Part shown: positions 8,338 to 17,280 of the stretch, one piece after another
Layout of the letters: each line of letters starts with the position of its first letter
How positions within the stretch are numbered: position 1 is the stretch's first letter
Origin: Spirochaetota bacterium
Lineage (GTDB): Bacteria > Spirochaetota > Brachyspiria > Brachyspirales > JACRPF01
NCBI GenBank assembly: GCA_016214035.1
Contig: JACRPF010000021.1
Location: 186,001 to 250,000 of the forward strand
Direction: 5' to 3'
Length of the DNA stretch: 64,000 nucleotides
The notes under the pieces: model-generated
What the model was told of the DNA's origin: nothing
The model's database searches: none
Seen by the model: only the letters and a program-made list of their open reading frames with translations
Translations under genes and position numbers: made by a program

Positions 8338-9090
8338 TCACCGGCGCTTGGCCACATCCCCGTAGATGAGCGTAACCTTTTCCTCACCGTTGATGATGTT
8401 CACCGTAAAGCGGTAATTGCCCCGTGCGGTGAGATCAACCGAACGCATCCTGAACCTGAGCGGCACCGATGACTCGGCGGTACTATAGACGGTAAGTCCC
8501 CCGCGCGGCATCTCAACGGTTACCGATACGGCATTTCCGCCGGTGGATATTTTCTGCAGCGTCATCCGCGTGTGCTCGTGCAGATGCAGTACTGCCGCAT
8601 CCCCTATGACAACCGCGGCGCGTCCGTCCGCGGTGACCACCGTCTCGCGGACACCGACACGGTAACCGGTATTGGTTACTATGCTTACCGTACCGATCAA
8701 ATCTTCAACGGCAACCATATCCTCAACAACACCGATGACGGCGCGCGGATATTGTGATGCAATCGTTGTCTCGCCGCGCACATTAAAATGATAGATACTC
8801 GCAATCGTTATCACCGCGACTACGATGATGATGGCACCGAACATGACGAATGACCAGAACGCGTCTTCACGCGCCTTTTTCCGCTGATAGGCATTGCGGA
8901 TGGCGGACAGCGGTATGCGTTTTTTGCGGTACCTGTCGGTGCCGAGTATCGACGATATCGTTGAAAAACTTTTCGCCAGGGCCTCATACTCCTCGCGATG
9001 CTTCGGATCGCGGAGATATTCCTCAACGGCGGCACGATCGGCATTGTCAAGCATGTCCCAGTAGTAATAGTACAATTTCGCCTTATCCAT
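8338..9090 (-). CDS. FecR-domain membrane protein, probable anti-sigma partner
   Basis: This 250-aa protein has a short cytosolic N-terminus (MLDNADRAAVEEYLRDP, like the anti-sigma helix that binds ECF factors), one membrane helix at about residues 81-103, and an extracytoplasmic FecR-like beta domain (GDAAVLHLHEHTRMTLQKI, GGLTVYST, VNIINGEEKVTLIYGD). It begins 6 bp after the ECF sigma gene, the usual order of a sigma factor and its membrane-bound regulator. The signal is unknown; no TonB receptor is visible nearby, so the classic iron-dicitrate arrangement is not supported. Confidence 0.78.
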   Translation of the reverse strand: MDKAKLYYYYWDMLDNADRAAVEEYLRDPKHREEYEALAKSFSTISSILGTDRYRKKRIPLSAIRNAYQRKKAREDAFWSFVMFGAIIIVVAVITIASIYHFNVRGETTIASQYPRAVIGVVEDMVAVEDLIGTVSIVTNTGYRVGVRETVVTADGRAAVVIGDAAVLHLHEHTRMTLQKISTGGNAVSVTVEMPRGGLTVYSTAESSVPLRFRMRSVDLTARGNYRFTVNIINGEEKVTLIYGDVAKRR

Positions 9091-9096
9091 ACGGCA

Positions 9097-9759
9097 CTAC
9101 CCTCCCCCGCCGAGAATATTCCGGTCGATATTCCGTTTCTTGAGCTCATCGGCGAGTATCTGAATGGCCTTCGCCATGCGCGTCTTCACATGACGCGACG
9201 AACAGCCGACGATGGCGGCGATATCCTCGAACGTCAGCTCTTTATTCTGCTTGAGCAGGAACACCTCTTTGAGCTCCCGCGGCATCGCCGCGACAATGCC
9301 CTCCACCGTCCGCATTACGCTCGAGAGATCCATGTTCTCATCGATACGCTCGTCGCGCCCGGCAACCGTCTCGATGATTTCCTTTGCCTTGCCGTCACGG
9401 TTCGTTGACATATTGAGCGTCAGTTTCTCGCGATAGCGGAACGTCTTGATGTAGTTGATGGTGACATTGGTCGCGATGCGGTATATCCAGGCCTTGAACG
9501 ACGTCTTCACGACAAACTTGTGGATATTCGTATACACCTTGATAATCACTTCATGGAAGATGTCGTCGATGACGCTTTTATCGAACACCATCTTGCCGAT
9601 GTAATTGTGTATCGGCGTCTCGTAACGCGCGTAGAGCACCTCGAACAGTTCATTGACCGCGTCGTTGTCCTCGAGCAGGGGATCACGCAGGCTCACGCCC
9701 TTCAATTCGCGCTTGATGAGCGCTATGATGTCCTCGTCGCTTAACGTGCCGTAATCCAC
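9097..9759 (-). CDS. ECF-type RNA polymerase sigma factor
   Basis: The product is 220 aa. Region 2 is seen at DIFHEVIIKVYTNIHKF and FKAWIYRIATNVTINYIK; region 4 at MPRELKEVFLLKQ and LTFEDIAAIVGCSSRHVKTRMAKA. The start is GTG at 9759 with GAGG 5 nt upstream. It lies 33 bp after yicC and 6 bp before the FecR-like gene, with which it probably forms a sigma/anti-sigma pair. The protein ends in a glycine run (ILGGGG). Regulon unknown. Confidence 0.9.
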   Translation of the reverse strand: MDYGTLSDEDIIALIKRELKGVSLRDPLLEDNDAVNELFEVLYARYETPIHNYIGKMVFDKSVIDDIFHEVIIKVYTNIHKFVVKTSFKAWIYRIATNVTINYIKTFRYREKLTLNMSTNRDGKAKEIIETVAGRDERIDENMDLSSVMRTVEGIVAAMPRELKEVFLLKQNKELTFEDIAAIVGCSSRHVKTRMAKAIQILADELKKRNIDRNILGGGG

Positions 9760-9792
9760 TCATGCCTCGCTGTTCATCGTACCGTTACCGTG

Positions 9793-10674
9793 TCACACGA
9801 TATTTCTAAGCTGTTCTTTGAATTCGTCTATCAGGCTTTTAATTGAAAGTGTTGCGCGTATGATGTCGATATGCTGCGCCTTGCTGGCGATGGTGTTCGT
9901 CTCCCGGAGCATCTCCTGCGCGAGGAATTCAAGCTCCTTCGACACACCCTCTTTTTTCACCATCCCGCCCGCCTGCTGGAGATGACTTTCCAGACGCACC
10001 ATCTCTTCGTTGATGTTCACCCGGTTCGCGAGCATTCCCGCCTCTTGCACGATGCGCGACTCGTCGACAGCCGCGCCGTTGGTGAGCGTGTGGATATTTT
10101 CCCTGAGGAGCGCCATCTGCCGTTCCACATTTTCCTTTGCGTGCGTCCGTATCACCGCGACATCGGATGCTATCGTTGTTAGCATGCGCTCGATATCCTT
10201 GCGCGTATTATCGCCCTCGGCGCTCCGCATTTCATCAAGCTTCGCAACCGTTTCCCGGACAAGCGCGAGCACCGCCTCCTTTGAGGCGTCGTCGAACTCC
10301 GGCGGCACGACAGTGAACAGCTGATCGAACGGCACCGCGGCCAGAAGCGTGTCTTCATTTTTGATACCGGCCTTCGCGAGCGCCGAGCGAACGCCCGATA
10401 GCAGTCCCTCATCGAGCATGACGGTAAGCGGCTGTCTGCCGGCCTCGATACGTACAGCGCAATACACCTTGCCGCGCGATATGCCTTCATTCAGAATGCC
10501 GCGAATCCCCGGCTCGTATTGATTCAATATCGCCGGCAGCGAGACCGAGAACTCGGAATATCTGCTGTTCAGCGATTTTATCTCGCAGCGCATGGTCAGT
10601 GTCGATGCTGCCGCTCCGCCCGCAGTAAGCGTTACATCGCGCTTTACCTGCGCATATGCTGTCATACTTTTCAT
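9793..10674 (-). CDS. YicC-family protein (putative endoribonuclease)
   Basis: The 293-aa product has the YicC N-terminal motif KSMTAYAQ, and the C-terminal DUF1732 block ELEFLAQEMLRETNTIASKA and IKSLIDEFKEQLRNIV, at the usual family length. E. coli YicC is an endoribonuclease acting on small RNAs; the same activity here is inferred from family. The ATG at 10674 has AAGGACGGA upstream and sits about 20 nt after the predicted start site, so the longer frame (10701) would begin inside the promoter. It heads a run with the ECF sigma factor. Confidence 0.9.
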   Translation of the reverse strand: MKSMTAYAQVKRDVTLTAGGAAASTLTMRCEIKSLNSRYSEFSVSLPAILNQYEPGIRGILNEGISRGKVYCAVRIEAGRQPLTVMLDEGLLSGVRSALAKAGIKNEDTLLAAVPFDQLFTVVPPEFDDASKEAVLALVRETVAKLDEMRSAEGDNTRKDIERMLTTIASDVAVIRTHAKENVERQMALLRENIHTLTNGAAVDESRIVQEAGMLANRVNINEEMVRLESHLQQAGGMVKKEGVSKELEFLAQEMLRETNTIASKAQHIDIIRATLSIKSLIDEFKEQLRNIV

Positions 10675-10699
10675 ATCGATTCCGTCCTTGATAACTGAC

Positions 10700-10727
10700 A
10701 CTATACCATATTCTGCGTAAAAACCAA
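10700..10727 (-). promoter_or_regulatory. Promoter of yicC-sigma-fecR
   Basis: Minus-strand TTGGTT (10722-10727), 16 bp, TATAGT (10700-10705), with an extended TGG before the -10 box. It fixes the YicC start at 10674. Confidence 0.6.
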
Positions 10728-10742
10728 GTGAATATCAACGCA

Positions 10743-12317
10743 TCAGCGCACAAAGACTACCTGATGATCGAACATGCCGATTGAAACGGCATTCCTTATT
10801 TCCGGCACAATTCCGGCGCCATGCCGATGCACGAATTCAAGTATGTTGAGCGTTCGTTCCTGAAGTCCGTCTCTCGGTGAAATATATTCCCTCAGCCGCG
10901 ACAACCTGCCGACAACGATACCCTTCCGACGCGCCGATGCTTTCTGCGCATGATCTTCGATACGGTCCGCGTCGCTTTTCACCCGCGAGACGAACTGCCG
11001 GATGTTTTTGAGAACGGCGTCGTCACCCGCGCCGAAATATTTTTCCATGTCACACTGAAACGAATCGGCCGCGGCGGTGAATGCGGCGACATACGCCGTC
11101 ACAACAGCATCGCCGGCATCCGGCTCAAACCGCGCGTAATCGCCGAACAGATCGGCGGCAGACATACCGGATTCTTTCATAACTTGCGTATATTTCTGTT
11201 CGACGAGCGTTGCAGACACACGCGGATAGATGACAGGAACCGGCACGTCGAAAATCCGGAAAAGCGGTTCAAGCTGCGCGAGATAATTATACTCGGAAGG
11301 TCCGGCAACATACGCAAGCGTTGGCAGCACGGCCTGCTGCATCATGACACGCGAGACGACATCAGGACCGAACGTCTCGGGATGCGCCGCGATATACGCC
11401 CCGAGTTCAGCCGTTGAAAAACCGCGGTCGTGAGCATGCCACGCACTGTTTCCGCCGCTCACCCGATGACGTACACCATCGCTTTGAGCAAAAAGGTGCA
11501 CACACGCGTCATCGCTGACAGGCGTGCTGAATCCTGATTGCCGCAGCGCATGTGAGCCGGCAGCCAATGCTGCGGCAATATCATCACTGCGCATCACGGC
11601 GTTCGTGTACACACCCGCGGCATGACGATACAAGAGATGCGGCTCAAGAACGATGAGCCCGTCGTCGGCGAAAAGACGTGCGATGATGCGTGAGACATGC
11701 GCGCTGTATCCGTTCCCCGCGGGAGATAACAGATCGGCAAGTTCGCTCTTGAAATCATTATCATGACGGTCGTTCAGATACGCGTCGATGCATGAACGCG
11801 CCGCCTCATAAGAGATACCGTCCGCCATCCGCGCAGAACCGAGATCGGCAGAATATTTCTTCAGCATACCGGCCTGCGTAAAGGCATACGCATGATTGAT
11901 CTCACCCAGGTCGGCATCGTTGGAAGCGTTCCAGAACACCGGCACCACCGGAGCGTGAAGCATGCCGCTCACCTGTGCGGCGAGTTGTATCGCGGTGATT
12001 ATCTTATATACGGTATAGAGCGGCCCGCCGAACATGCCGGCCTGCTGACCTGTCACCACAACGAAGGCGCCGTCGGCGAACTGTCGGATGGACTGAAGCG
12101 CTTTTTCCGACGCACCGATGCTTTGGTTATAATGAATGAGCGCGTCGGCTATTTCACGGCGCGGGTAGTTCCGCGATGCGACAGCCGCGGCCGTATCGGC
12201 AAATGAATCGTCTGACTGAAAATCCCGTGCGAAAAAGCTGCGGCGTATGACCGCGTCCCGCCACTTCGAATCGAACGGAGAATACTGCCCGAGCGGCACG
12301 ACCGATGTACCCGTCAT
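10743..12317 (-). CDS. bshC: Bacillithiol biosynthesis cysteine-adding enzyme BshC
   Basis: The 524-aa product carries the BshC hallmarks FVVVTGQQAGMFGGPLYTVYK and VVPVFWNASNDADLGEINHAY, PTLAYVAGPSEYNYLAQL and FPRVSAT-like PRVSATLVE; BshC is usually about 540 aa. It is thought to join cysteine to GlcN-malate in the last step of bacillithiol synthesis. bshA and bshB are not in this window. The ATG overlaps the stop of the upstream AraC-family gene (TATGA at 12314-12317), so translation is coupled. The longer frame to 12368 runs into the regulator and was rejected. Confidence 0.9.
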   Translation of the reverse strand: MTGTSVVPLGQYSPFDSKWRDAVIRRSFFARDFQSDDSFADTAAAVASRNYPRREIADALIHYNQSIGASEKALQSIRQFADGAFVVVTGQQAGMFGGPLYTVYKIITAIQLAAQVSGMLHAPVVPVFWNASNDADLGEINHAYAFTQAGMLKKYSADLGSARMADGISYEAARSCIDAYLNDRHDNDFKSELADLLSPAGNGYSAHVSRIIARLFADDGLIVLEPHLLYRHAAGVYTNAVMRSDDIAAALAAGSHALRQSGFSTPVSDDACVHLFAQSDGVRHRVSGGNSAWHAHDRGFSTAELGAYIAAHPETFGPDVVSRVMMQQAVLPTLAYVAGPSEYNYLAQLEPLFRIFDVPVPVIYPRVSATLVEQKYTQVMKESGMSAADLFGDYARFEPDAGDAVVTAYVAAFTAAADSFQCDMEKYFGAGDDAVLKNIRQFVSRVKSDADRIEDHAQKASARRKGIVVGRLSRLREYISPRDGLQERTLNILEFVHRHGAGIVPEIRNAVSIGMFDHQVVFVR

Positions 12318-13192
12318 AGCTTCTGCCCCGTCAGCGCTGCAGCGTCGGCATGACGTTCCTTGCGCCAATCCTTCGGCACGGTATCGGTATATTTTTTGAA
12401 CATCTTGCAGAAATAGCTTGCGTCATTATAGCCCACGTCGAACGCGACGTCGGTGATGCCCATGCCGTTGGCGATGAGCGTCTTCGCCCGGTCGATACGC
12501 CGCGCGTTTATCTCCTCATGTATGGTGCGCCCGAACATGCTCTTGAAATTCCTCGCCAATACCGATTTGTGCACGCCGAGATTCGCCGCCAACCGTGTAA
12601 GCGATATGTCAGTGGCGAAATATTCGGCGATGACCGCACGCGCGAGATAGATCCGGCTTTTCTGCGTCTGCTGGCGTTTCGCTATCGTATATGCCGGCAC
12701 ATTGCGCTCAATAACACTTGCGAGGAGTGCCATCGCATGCGGGGACTCGCCGCGATACATGCTGAAGGCCGCATCCATCGGTATCGCACCGGGTTCGATT
12801 ATCGACAACGCATTCTGTTTCGCTTTTCTCGGCAAGAGCCCCGCCGTGCAGGTTACAAACAGCACCGCATACGATGTTTCCCGCGGACAGGCGCTCACAT
12901 AATCGAGCACACCGAACGGGCAGATATCGTAGAACGGTTTCCCGGAGGAGACCGCATATTCCGTTTTCATCTGCTTATACCGGCGGCAGATCTTCACATT
13001 GGCCGCTTTTTCTTTCACGTTCATACAGAGACCGCATGCGTGCGTCTTGCATGCCTGCTCGAACGGCAGCACCGCTTCAATCCCCGCAAGGTCGGTGATG
13101 CTCACTGAAAGGCCGCGCTCACGCAGCGCTGTTGTCGTATATGACAAGAGCGACGACGGCGTACGTTCCGTTTTTACAGCTGATTGTTCCAC
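12314..13192 (-). CDS. AraC-family regulator with cysteine-rich PocR-type sensor domain
   Basis: This 292-aa protein joins an N-terminal PocR-like ligand domain (about residues 25-165) to a C-terminal AraC DNA-binding domain (about 178-280; LTRLAANLGVHKSVLARNFK and ITDVAFDVGYNDASYFCKMF). The sensor has a cluster of cysteines: ACKTHACGLCMNV, KICRRYK and YDICPFG. Such PocR domains bind small ligands; the cysteines could hold a metal or respond to thiol redox state (inference). It starts at GTG 13192 right after its promoter and is translationally coupled to bshC, an unusual partner that suggests redox or thiol control. Confidence 0.85.
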   Translation of the reverse strand: MEQSAVKTERTPSSLLSYTTTALRERGLSVSITDLAGIEAVLPFEQACKTHACGLCMNVKEKAANVKICRRYKQMKTEYAVSSGKPFYDICPFGVLDYVSACPRETSYAVLFVTCTAGLLPRKAKQNALSIIEPGAIPMDAAFSMYRGESPHAMALLASVIERNVPAYTIAKRQQTQKSRIYLARAVIAEYFATDISLTRLAANLGVHKSVLARNFKSMFGRTIHEEINARRIDRAKTLIANGMGITDVAFDVGYNDASYFCKMFKKYTDTVPKDWRKERHADAAALTGQKL

Positions 13193-13198
13193 GTCACC

Positions 13199-13226
13199 AT
13201 AGTACCATTTTCAATGCCGTTGTCAA
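13199..13226 (-). promoter_or_regulatory. Leaderless promoter of the PocR-AraC/bshC operon
   Basis: Minus-strand TTGACA (13221-13226), 16 bp, TACTAT (13199-13204), then 6 nt to the GTG start with no Shine-Dalgarno. The transcript should begin at or within a base of the start codon. Confidence 0.7.
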
Positions 13227-13247
13227 ACCGTCACAATACCCGGCTCA

Positions 13248-14873
13248 TCACGCGCTGGCGACAAGGGATGCACCGCTTTCCTTGAGCGTCTGCGACAGCG
13301 CAAGTATCTTCATCACCGCCTGTTTTATCTCTGCCGCCCCCGTATTGATCTCGCCGATGCCGTTGACCGTCTCCGCGACGGCGGACGATATCGCGGTGAT
13401 GTCCGCACGGAGCGTTTCATGACTCGCGCTCACCGATGCGATGCTCCGGGTGAGCGACTCGGAAATCGTGTTCAGCTCCCTGACCGCACCGAGTATCTCC
13501 CCGCTGCCGCCCGATATGCTGTCGATGCCGCCGGTTATCTCGCGCATGGCGTGTTCAACACCGCTCACCTCGGCGATGATGCCGCCGAACACTTTGCCGG
13601 TGGCGGCTACGCTCGCGTCGGTAGCCTCGATGGAACTGATGACTTCTTTGATTGATGCGGTTATCTGCCCGGAACTTTTTTCGCTCATCAGGGCGAGTTT
13701 CTTCACTTCCCCGGCTACCACGGCGAACCCTTTGCCCCGCTCGCCGGCATGAGCGGCCTCGATAGCCGCATTCATGGCAAGAAGCCCCGTCTGTGCCGCG
13801 ATGTTGCTCGTTACCGACGCGGTTTCACGGATTGCGGTGACATTTCCCATGAGCCGTGTAATCGCCTCCGTGGTGCGCCGGAGCGTTTCCTGCGCGCTTG
13901 TAACCGTGGCAATTAGTCCGGTGACGGTCTCCGCCTTTGCGTGCACTACCGCGTTTACCGACTGTATCGATGCGGTCATCGACTCGATAACAGCCCCCGA
14001 CTCGCGCGCCTGCGTAGATTGATCGAGCATGACACGGTTGAGCTCGCCGATGGCGGAAGCAACCGTCTGCATCGCCGCGCGTGAACTTTCGAACCGCGTG
14101 TCGATGGTGCGCATCTGTGCTGCGATGGACTCGACGGTGCGGGCTATCTCCACGGTATTCGACGACGTCTCCTCTACGATGACGTTAAGCTCAGACACCT
14201 TCGCAAGCTGCTCCGCCGCCGCGAGCATGGCCTTCTGCCGCGCCTCACTCTGCACGCGTATTTCATCGGAGTGCTGCCGCAGTGCCGTATGCTGTTCTTC
14301 AATAGCTTTTGTATGCTTGCGCACATCGGCGGTGATAGCCGCTGTGGTGCGGCGGATGAGGATGATGAGCGCCACGATCAGCGGCAGCACCAGAACCGTC
14401 GTCTGCAGGCTGTTCATATACTCCTTCGCATTCACCCCCATCAAAACGGTGCGGAATACGGCGAAACCGAGCGACGCGAAAACAATAACCACCGCGGCTA
14501 CGACCTGCGCGGTACTGCGGCTGAAATAACCTGCCGAAAGCAGAAGGGCGATATAGATCATACCCCTGTCGGAGAACGTGGTGGGTCCGTTATAGGGAAC
14601 GGCCACATGCCACGTGCAGTAGAGAACAAGTGTGGTCCCGATGAGTGCCAGTACCGAACGGTCATAGCTGCCGCGAATGAGGAGCACAAATGACACGCCG
14701 CTCATTACCGCAAGCGTGATCTCGATCAGATAGTCGGGAAATGTATGCTGCAGCAGGTCGAGGATCGTCGCCGCCGTCATGATGAGAAACAGCACGATGA
14801 CGATGACGAAATACACCTTCGCCTTGATGCGGATTTCAATGTCCGCCGACTCATACCTTTCAAGCAGTCGCAT
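13248..14873 (-). CDS. Methyl-accepting chemotaxis-type protein with six-helix membrane domain
   Basis: The 541-aa product has six hydrophobic segments in its first 185 residues with very short loops, then a cytoplasmic coiled coil and the receptor hairpin tip around [23 protein letters not shown].. (motif split here: [11 protein letters not shown], then [11 protein letters not shown]). It would signal through CheW/CheA to the flagellar motor or a related pathway. There is no large periplasmic ligand domain, so sensing is probably in the membrane or by a partner. The ATG at 14873 has GGAG 8 nt upstream; the upstream extension to 14948 has no support. No other chemotaxis gene lies nearby. Confidence 0.88.
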   Translation of the reverse strand: MRLLERYESADIEIRIKAKVYFVIVIVLFLIMTAATILDLLQHTFPDYLIEITLAVMSGVSFVLLIRGSYDRSVLALIGTTLVLYCTWHVAVPYNGPTTFSDRGMIYIALLLSAGYFSRSTAQVVAAVVIVFASLGFAVFRTVLMGVNAKEYMNSLQTTVLVLPLIVALIILIRRTTAAITADVRKHTKAIEEQHTALRQHSDEIRVQSEARQKAMLAAAEQLAKVSELNVIVEETSSNTVEIARTVESIAAQMRTIDTRFESSRAAMQTVASAIGELNRVMLDQSTQARESGAVIESMTASIQSVNAVVHAKAETVTGLIATVTSAQETLRRTTEAITRLMGNVTAIRETASVTSNIAAQTGLLAMNAAIEAAHAGERGKGFAVVAGEVKKLALMSEKSSGQITASIKEVISSIEATDASVAATGKVFGGIIAEVSGVEHAMREITGGIDSISGGSGEILGAVRELNTISESLTRSIASVSASHETLRADITAISSAVAETVNGIGEINTGAAEIKQAVMKILALSQTLKESGASLVASA

Positions 14874-14919
14874 GACGATCACTCCGGAACTGACTTCTTC
14901 ACTGCTGTGCGCAATATAC

Positions 14920-14948
14920 AGTTTACGGCAACACATCCACCGCGTCAA
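14920..14948 (-). promoter_or_regulatory. Promoter of the chemoreceptor gene
   Basis: Minus-strand TTGACG (14943-14948), 17 bp, TAAACT (14920-14925); the -10 box is a fair match only. The leader would be about 40 nt. Confidence 0.5.
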
Positions 14949-14954
14949 GCAGGA

Positions 14955-15413
14955 TTATTTTTTCCGGGAATGTCGCAGCGGTTTAATGGCGAGTAACTGC
15001 ATGCGTCCATTGTTCGCTCTGATGTCCCGGTAATTCCACATCACTTTTTTGGATTCCCTGAGCCACGCCCGCAGAAGCCTGTTGTCGATCGCTTCGACAT
15101 TTTTATAACGGATCTCCGCGGCCTTGAATTTACCCGCGGGGGTAAGGCCGGGCGTCTTGAACGACTGCCCGCTCCAGAAGAGTACCAGCACATGTTTCGA
15201 CGCCGCCCGGTACGCGACAACCGGATTGCCGTCGATAAACCATGCCGGCATGGAATAATATATCCTGCCGGTATCCTTCGGCATACTTTTCATTATTATG
15301 GTGCGCAGCGCCTCGCATACCGCGCTGACGTCACCGCTTTGTCTGCCGGAGTAGGCCCGTATCGCCGTATCCGCCTTGGATTCCGGAACATGCTTCTTCA
15401 GTGTATTTGCCAT
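14955..15413 (-). CDS. DUF1801 (YdhG-like) domain protein
   Basis: The 152-aa protein matches the DUF1801/YdhG fold seen in small cytosolic proteins: VCEALRTIIMKSMP, RIYYSMPAWFIDGNPVVAYRA and VLVLFWSGQSF. No enzymatic role is established for the family. AGGAG lies 5 nt before the ATG. It follows coxB after 34 bp and may have its own start within the coxB 3' region (a TATACT-like box lies near 15438), so it need not belong to the oxidase operon. The basic tail (PLRHSRKK) is unusual but not informative. Confidence 0.75.
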   Translation of the reverse strand: MANTLKKHVPESKADTAIRAYSGRQSGDVSAVCEALRTIIMKSMPKDTGRIYYSMPAWFIDGNPVVAYRAASKHVLVLFWSGQSFKTPGLTPAGKFKAAEIRYKNVEAIDNRLLRAWLRESKKVMWNYRDIRANNGRMQLLAIKPLRHSRKK

Positions 15414-15447
15414 AGCTGTCTCCTGGTCATACGTACAGTATATAAAA

Positions 15448-16365
15448 CTACCGCAGCGTCTTCAAATACGAGATGATATCATTTATCTCGGCATCCGATA
15501 ATACATCCATACCCGGCGGCATCGTATTCGGGAAACCTTCAACGATATCGCTTCCCGGCTCGACGATCGATCTCCGGATATATGTCTCGTCCGCCGTCAC
15601 TGTCTTCCTGACTCCGCCGCTTTTGACGGTCACTGTGGCGCCGAAAACGCCCTTGAGCGTGGGACCGACCATGACAGCGCCGTCCACCGAGTGACAGGAT
15701 ATACACCCGCGTTCGAAAAGAAGCGACTGTCCGCGCGGCATGCGCGAAGCCGCATCCGTTCCCGTGAAACGCACGTTGCTTCCGGCGCGCCACGCATCGA
15801 ACTGAGACGCGGGCACGGCGATGAGTTTTGCCATCATCGCCGAATGCTGCTTCCCGCAATACTGCGAACAGAGAATATACGCGCTCCCGGGCGACGATGC
15901 GTTGAACCACACCTCGGTGCGTATACCGGGCACCGCGTCCTGCTGAATGCGGTATGCGGGGATATAAAAACCGTGTATCACATCCTCCGCGATGAGCTCG
16001 CAGCGCACATTCCTTCCCAGCGGGACGATGAGATCGGGACTTTTTCTGCCGTCGTCATACTCGAATACCCACGACCACTGCCGGGCGTGCACCTTCACCG
16101 TCATCGAACCTTTCGGCGCCATTCTAAGAAACTTGAATCCCGTGAGGCCGTAGACGAACATCGTGAGCGCTATCAGCGTCGGCACGATAATCCACGAAAG
16201 CTCGAGCAGCACGCTTCCGCGTATTTCCGATGGTTCCGGATTTCGCGACCGGCGAAAACGCACGGTAAAATAGATCAGAAAAAAAACGATGAGAAAGAAC
16301 AGGAGCGCGCATATCGCGATGATGTATATCATTGCGCCGTCGACGACGGGTACCGATGCTGCCAT
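15448..16365 (-). CDS. coxB: Cytochrome c oxidase subunit II with fused cytochrome c (caa3 type)
   Basis: The 305-aa protein has two membrane helices (about residues 10-32 and 55-75), a CuA cupredoxin domain (CSQYCGKQHSAMM; the usual Glu between the cysteines is Gln here) and a C-terminal cytochrome c domain with CISCH haem attachment and a distal Met region (NTMPPGMDVLS). It accepts electrons and passes them to CuA, then to subunit I. A good AAGGAG precedes the ATG. It is the last oxidase gene in the operon, whereas subunit II is normally first. Confidence 0.93.
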   Translation of the reverse strand: MAASVPVVDGAMIYIIAICALLFFLIVFFLIYFTVRFRRSRNPEPSEIRGSVLLELSWIIVPTLIALTMFVYGLTGFKFLRMAPKGSMTVKVHARQWSWVFEYDDGRKSPDLIVPLGRNVRCELIAEDVIHGFYIPAYRIQQDAVPGIRTEVWFNASSPGSAYILCSQYCGKQHSAMMAKLIAVPASQFDAWRAGSNVRFTGTDAASRMPRGQSLLFERGCISCHSVDGAVMVGPTLKGVFGATVTVKSGGVRKTVTADETYIRRSIVEPGSDIVEGFPNTMPPGMDVLSDAEINDIISYLKTLR

Positions 16366-16377
16366 TATCGATGCTCC

Positions 16378-16671
16378 TTAACGAAGGATGATATCGGTAT
16401 AGGTGAGCCCGATGAATATCGCGAGAAGCACCACCGATACAGGTACAAGGATGCGTATCACCACGCGCGGCTCATGGCGCAGGTGCATGAAATACAGGAA
16501 CACCACGACAGCCTTCACGCTCGCGATGGCAAGACAGATGACGACGGCAAGATGCTGCGCACGGAACTCTGCCGCGGTCACGGTAAGCGCCGTCAGCGCA
16601 AGAAGCGCCAGCCATGCGATGATGTACGGCTTTACGCCGGACGCTTTTCCGTTGGTTGCATGTTCTTCCAT
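16378..16671 (-). CDS. coxD: Cytochrome c oxidase subunit IV (caa3-type)
   Basis: The 97-aa protein has three membrane helices (about residues 14-33, 41-62 and 71-92) and the pattern VKAVVVFLYFMHLRHE typical of prokaryotic subunit IV. It is a small structural subunit of the haem-copper oxidase. It lies between subunits III and II with gaps of 9 and 12 bp. Confidence 0.88.
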   Translation of the reverse strand: MEEHATNGKASGVKPYIIAWLALLALTALTVTAAEFRAQHLAVVICLAIASVKAVVVFLYFMHLRHEPRVVIRILVPVSVVLLAIFIGLTYTDIILR

Positions 16672-16680
16672 CGATATTCC

Positions 16681-17280
16681 TTACGTTATGAGATAGAACA
16701 ACGGGAACAGAAATATCCAGATCACATCGACAAGATGCCAGTACAACGCCGAATTCCCCACGAGTACGGAACGCGCCGCCGGAAGTCCGCGCCGTATGCG
16801 CACACCCATGACCGTCAGCACGACCACACCGATGATGACGTGCAGCGCATGCAGACCCGTCATCATGAAATACAGACCGTAGTAGAGGATTATACCTTTT
16901 GATCGGGCAAGCAGTTCGGGCGATGACGGATAGGTGCCATGATGGAATTTGATGCTCCACTCGACGGCCTTCACACCGAGAAAAACAAGTCCCATCGCCG
17001 AGGTAAGCCATAAAAAGTACGTCGCGCGATCACGCTTGTTATCATCGAACCAGTGTACCGCGAGCGCCGCGAAAAGACTGCTCGTGATGAGCACACCGGT
17101 ATTGAGCGTACCGAACACACGCGAAAGTTCGAGCGACGCCGCGTGAAAATCACCGGCATGACGATAGCGGTACATCGAATAGAGCAGAAACAATCCGCCG
17201 AACAGGAGTATTTCGGTCGCTATGAAAAGCCACATGCCTATCCTGCCTCCGTCACGGGACTGGATATCGGTATCGTTCAT
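16681..17280 (-). CDS. coxC: Cytochrome c oxidase subunit III
   Basis: The 199-aa protein has five hydrophobic helices and the short form of subunit III seen in caa3 oxidases: GMWLFIATEILLFGGLFLLY at the start, KAVEWSIKFHHG, MTGLHALHVIIGVVVL and ALYWHLVDVIWIFLFPLFYL at the end. Its ATG overlaps the subunit I stop (ATGA at 17277-17280), indicating translational coupling within the operon. Confidence 0.93.
   Translation of the reverse strand: MNDTDIQSRDGGRIGMWLFIATEILLFGGLFLLYSMYRYRHAGDFHAASLELSRVFGTLNTGVLITSSLFAALAVHWFDDNKRDRATYFLWLTSAMGLVFLGVKAVEWSIKFHHGTYPSSPELLARSKGIILYYGLYFMMTGLHALHVIIGVVVLTVMGVRIRRGLPAARSVLVGNSALYWHLVDVIWIFLFPLFYLIT

Noticed and set aside
12318-12368. Longer BshC start upstream of 12317
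   Set aside because: It would run into the AraC gene and adds a cysteine-rich stretch without family match; the TATGA overlap start is natural.
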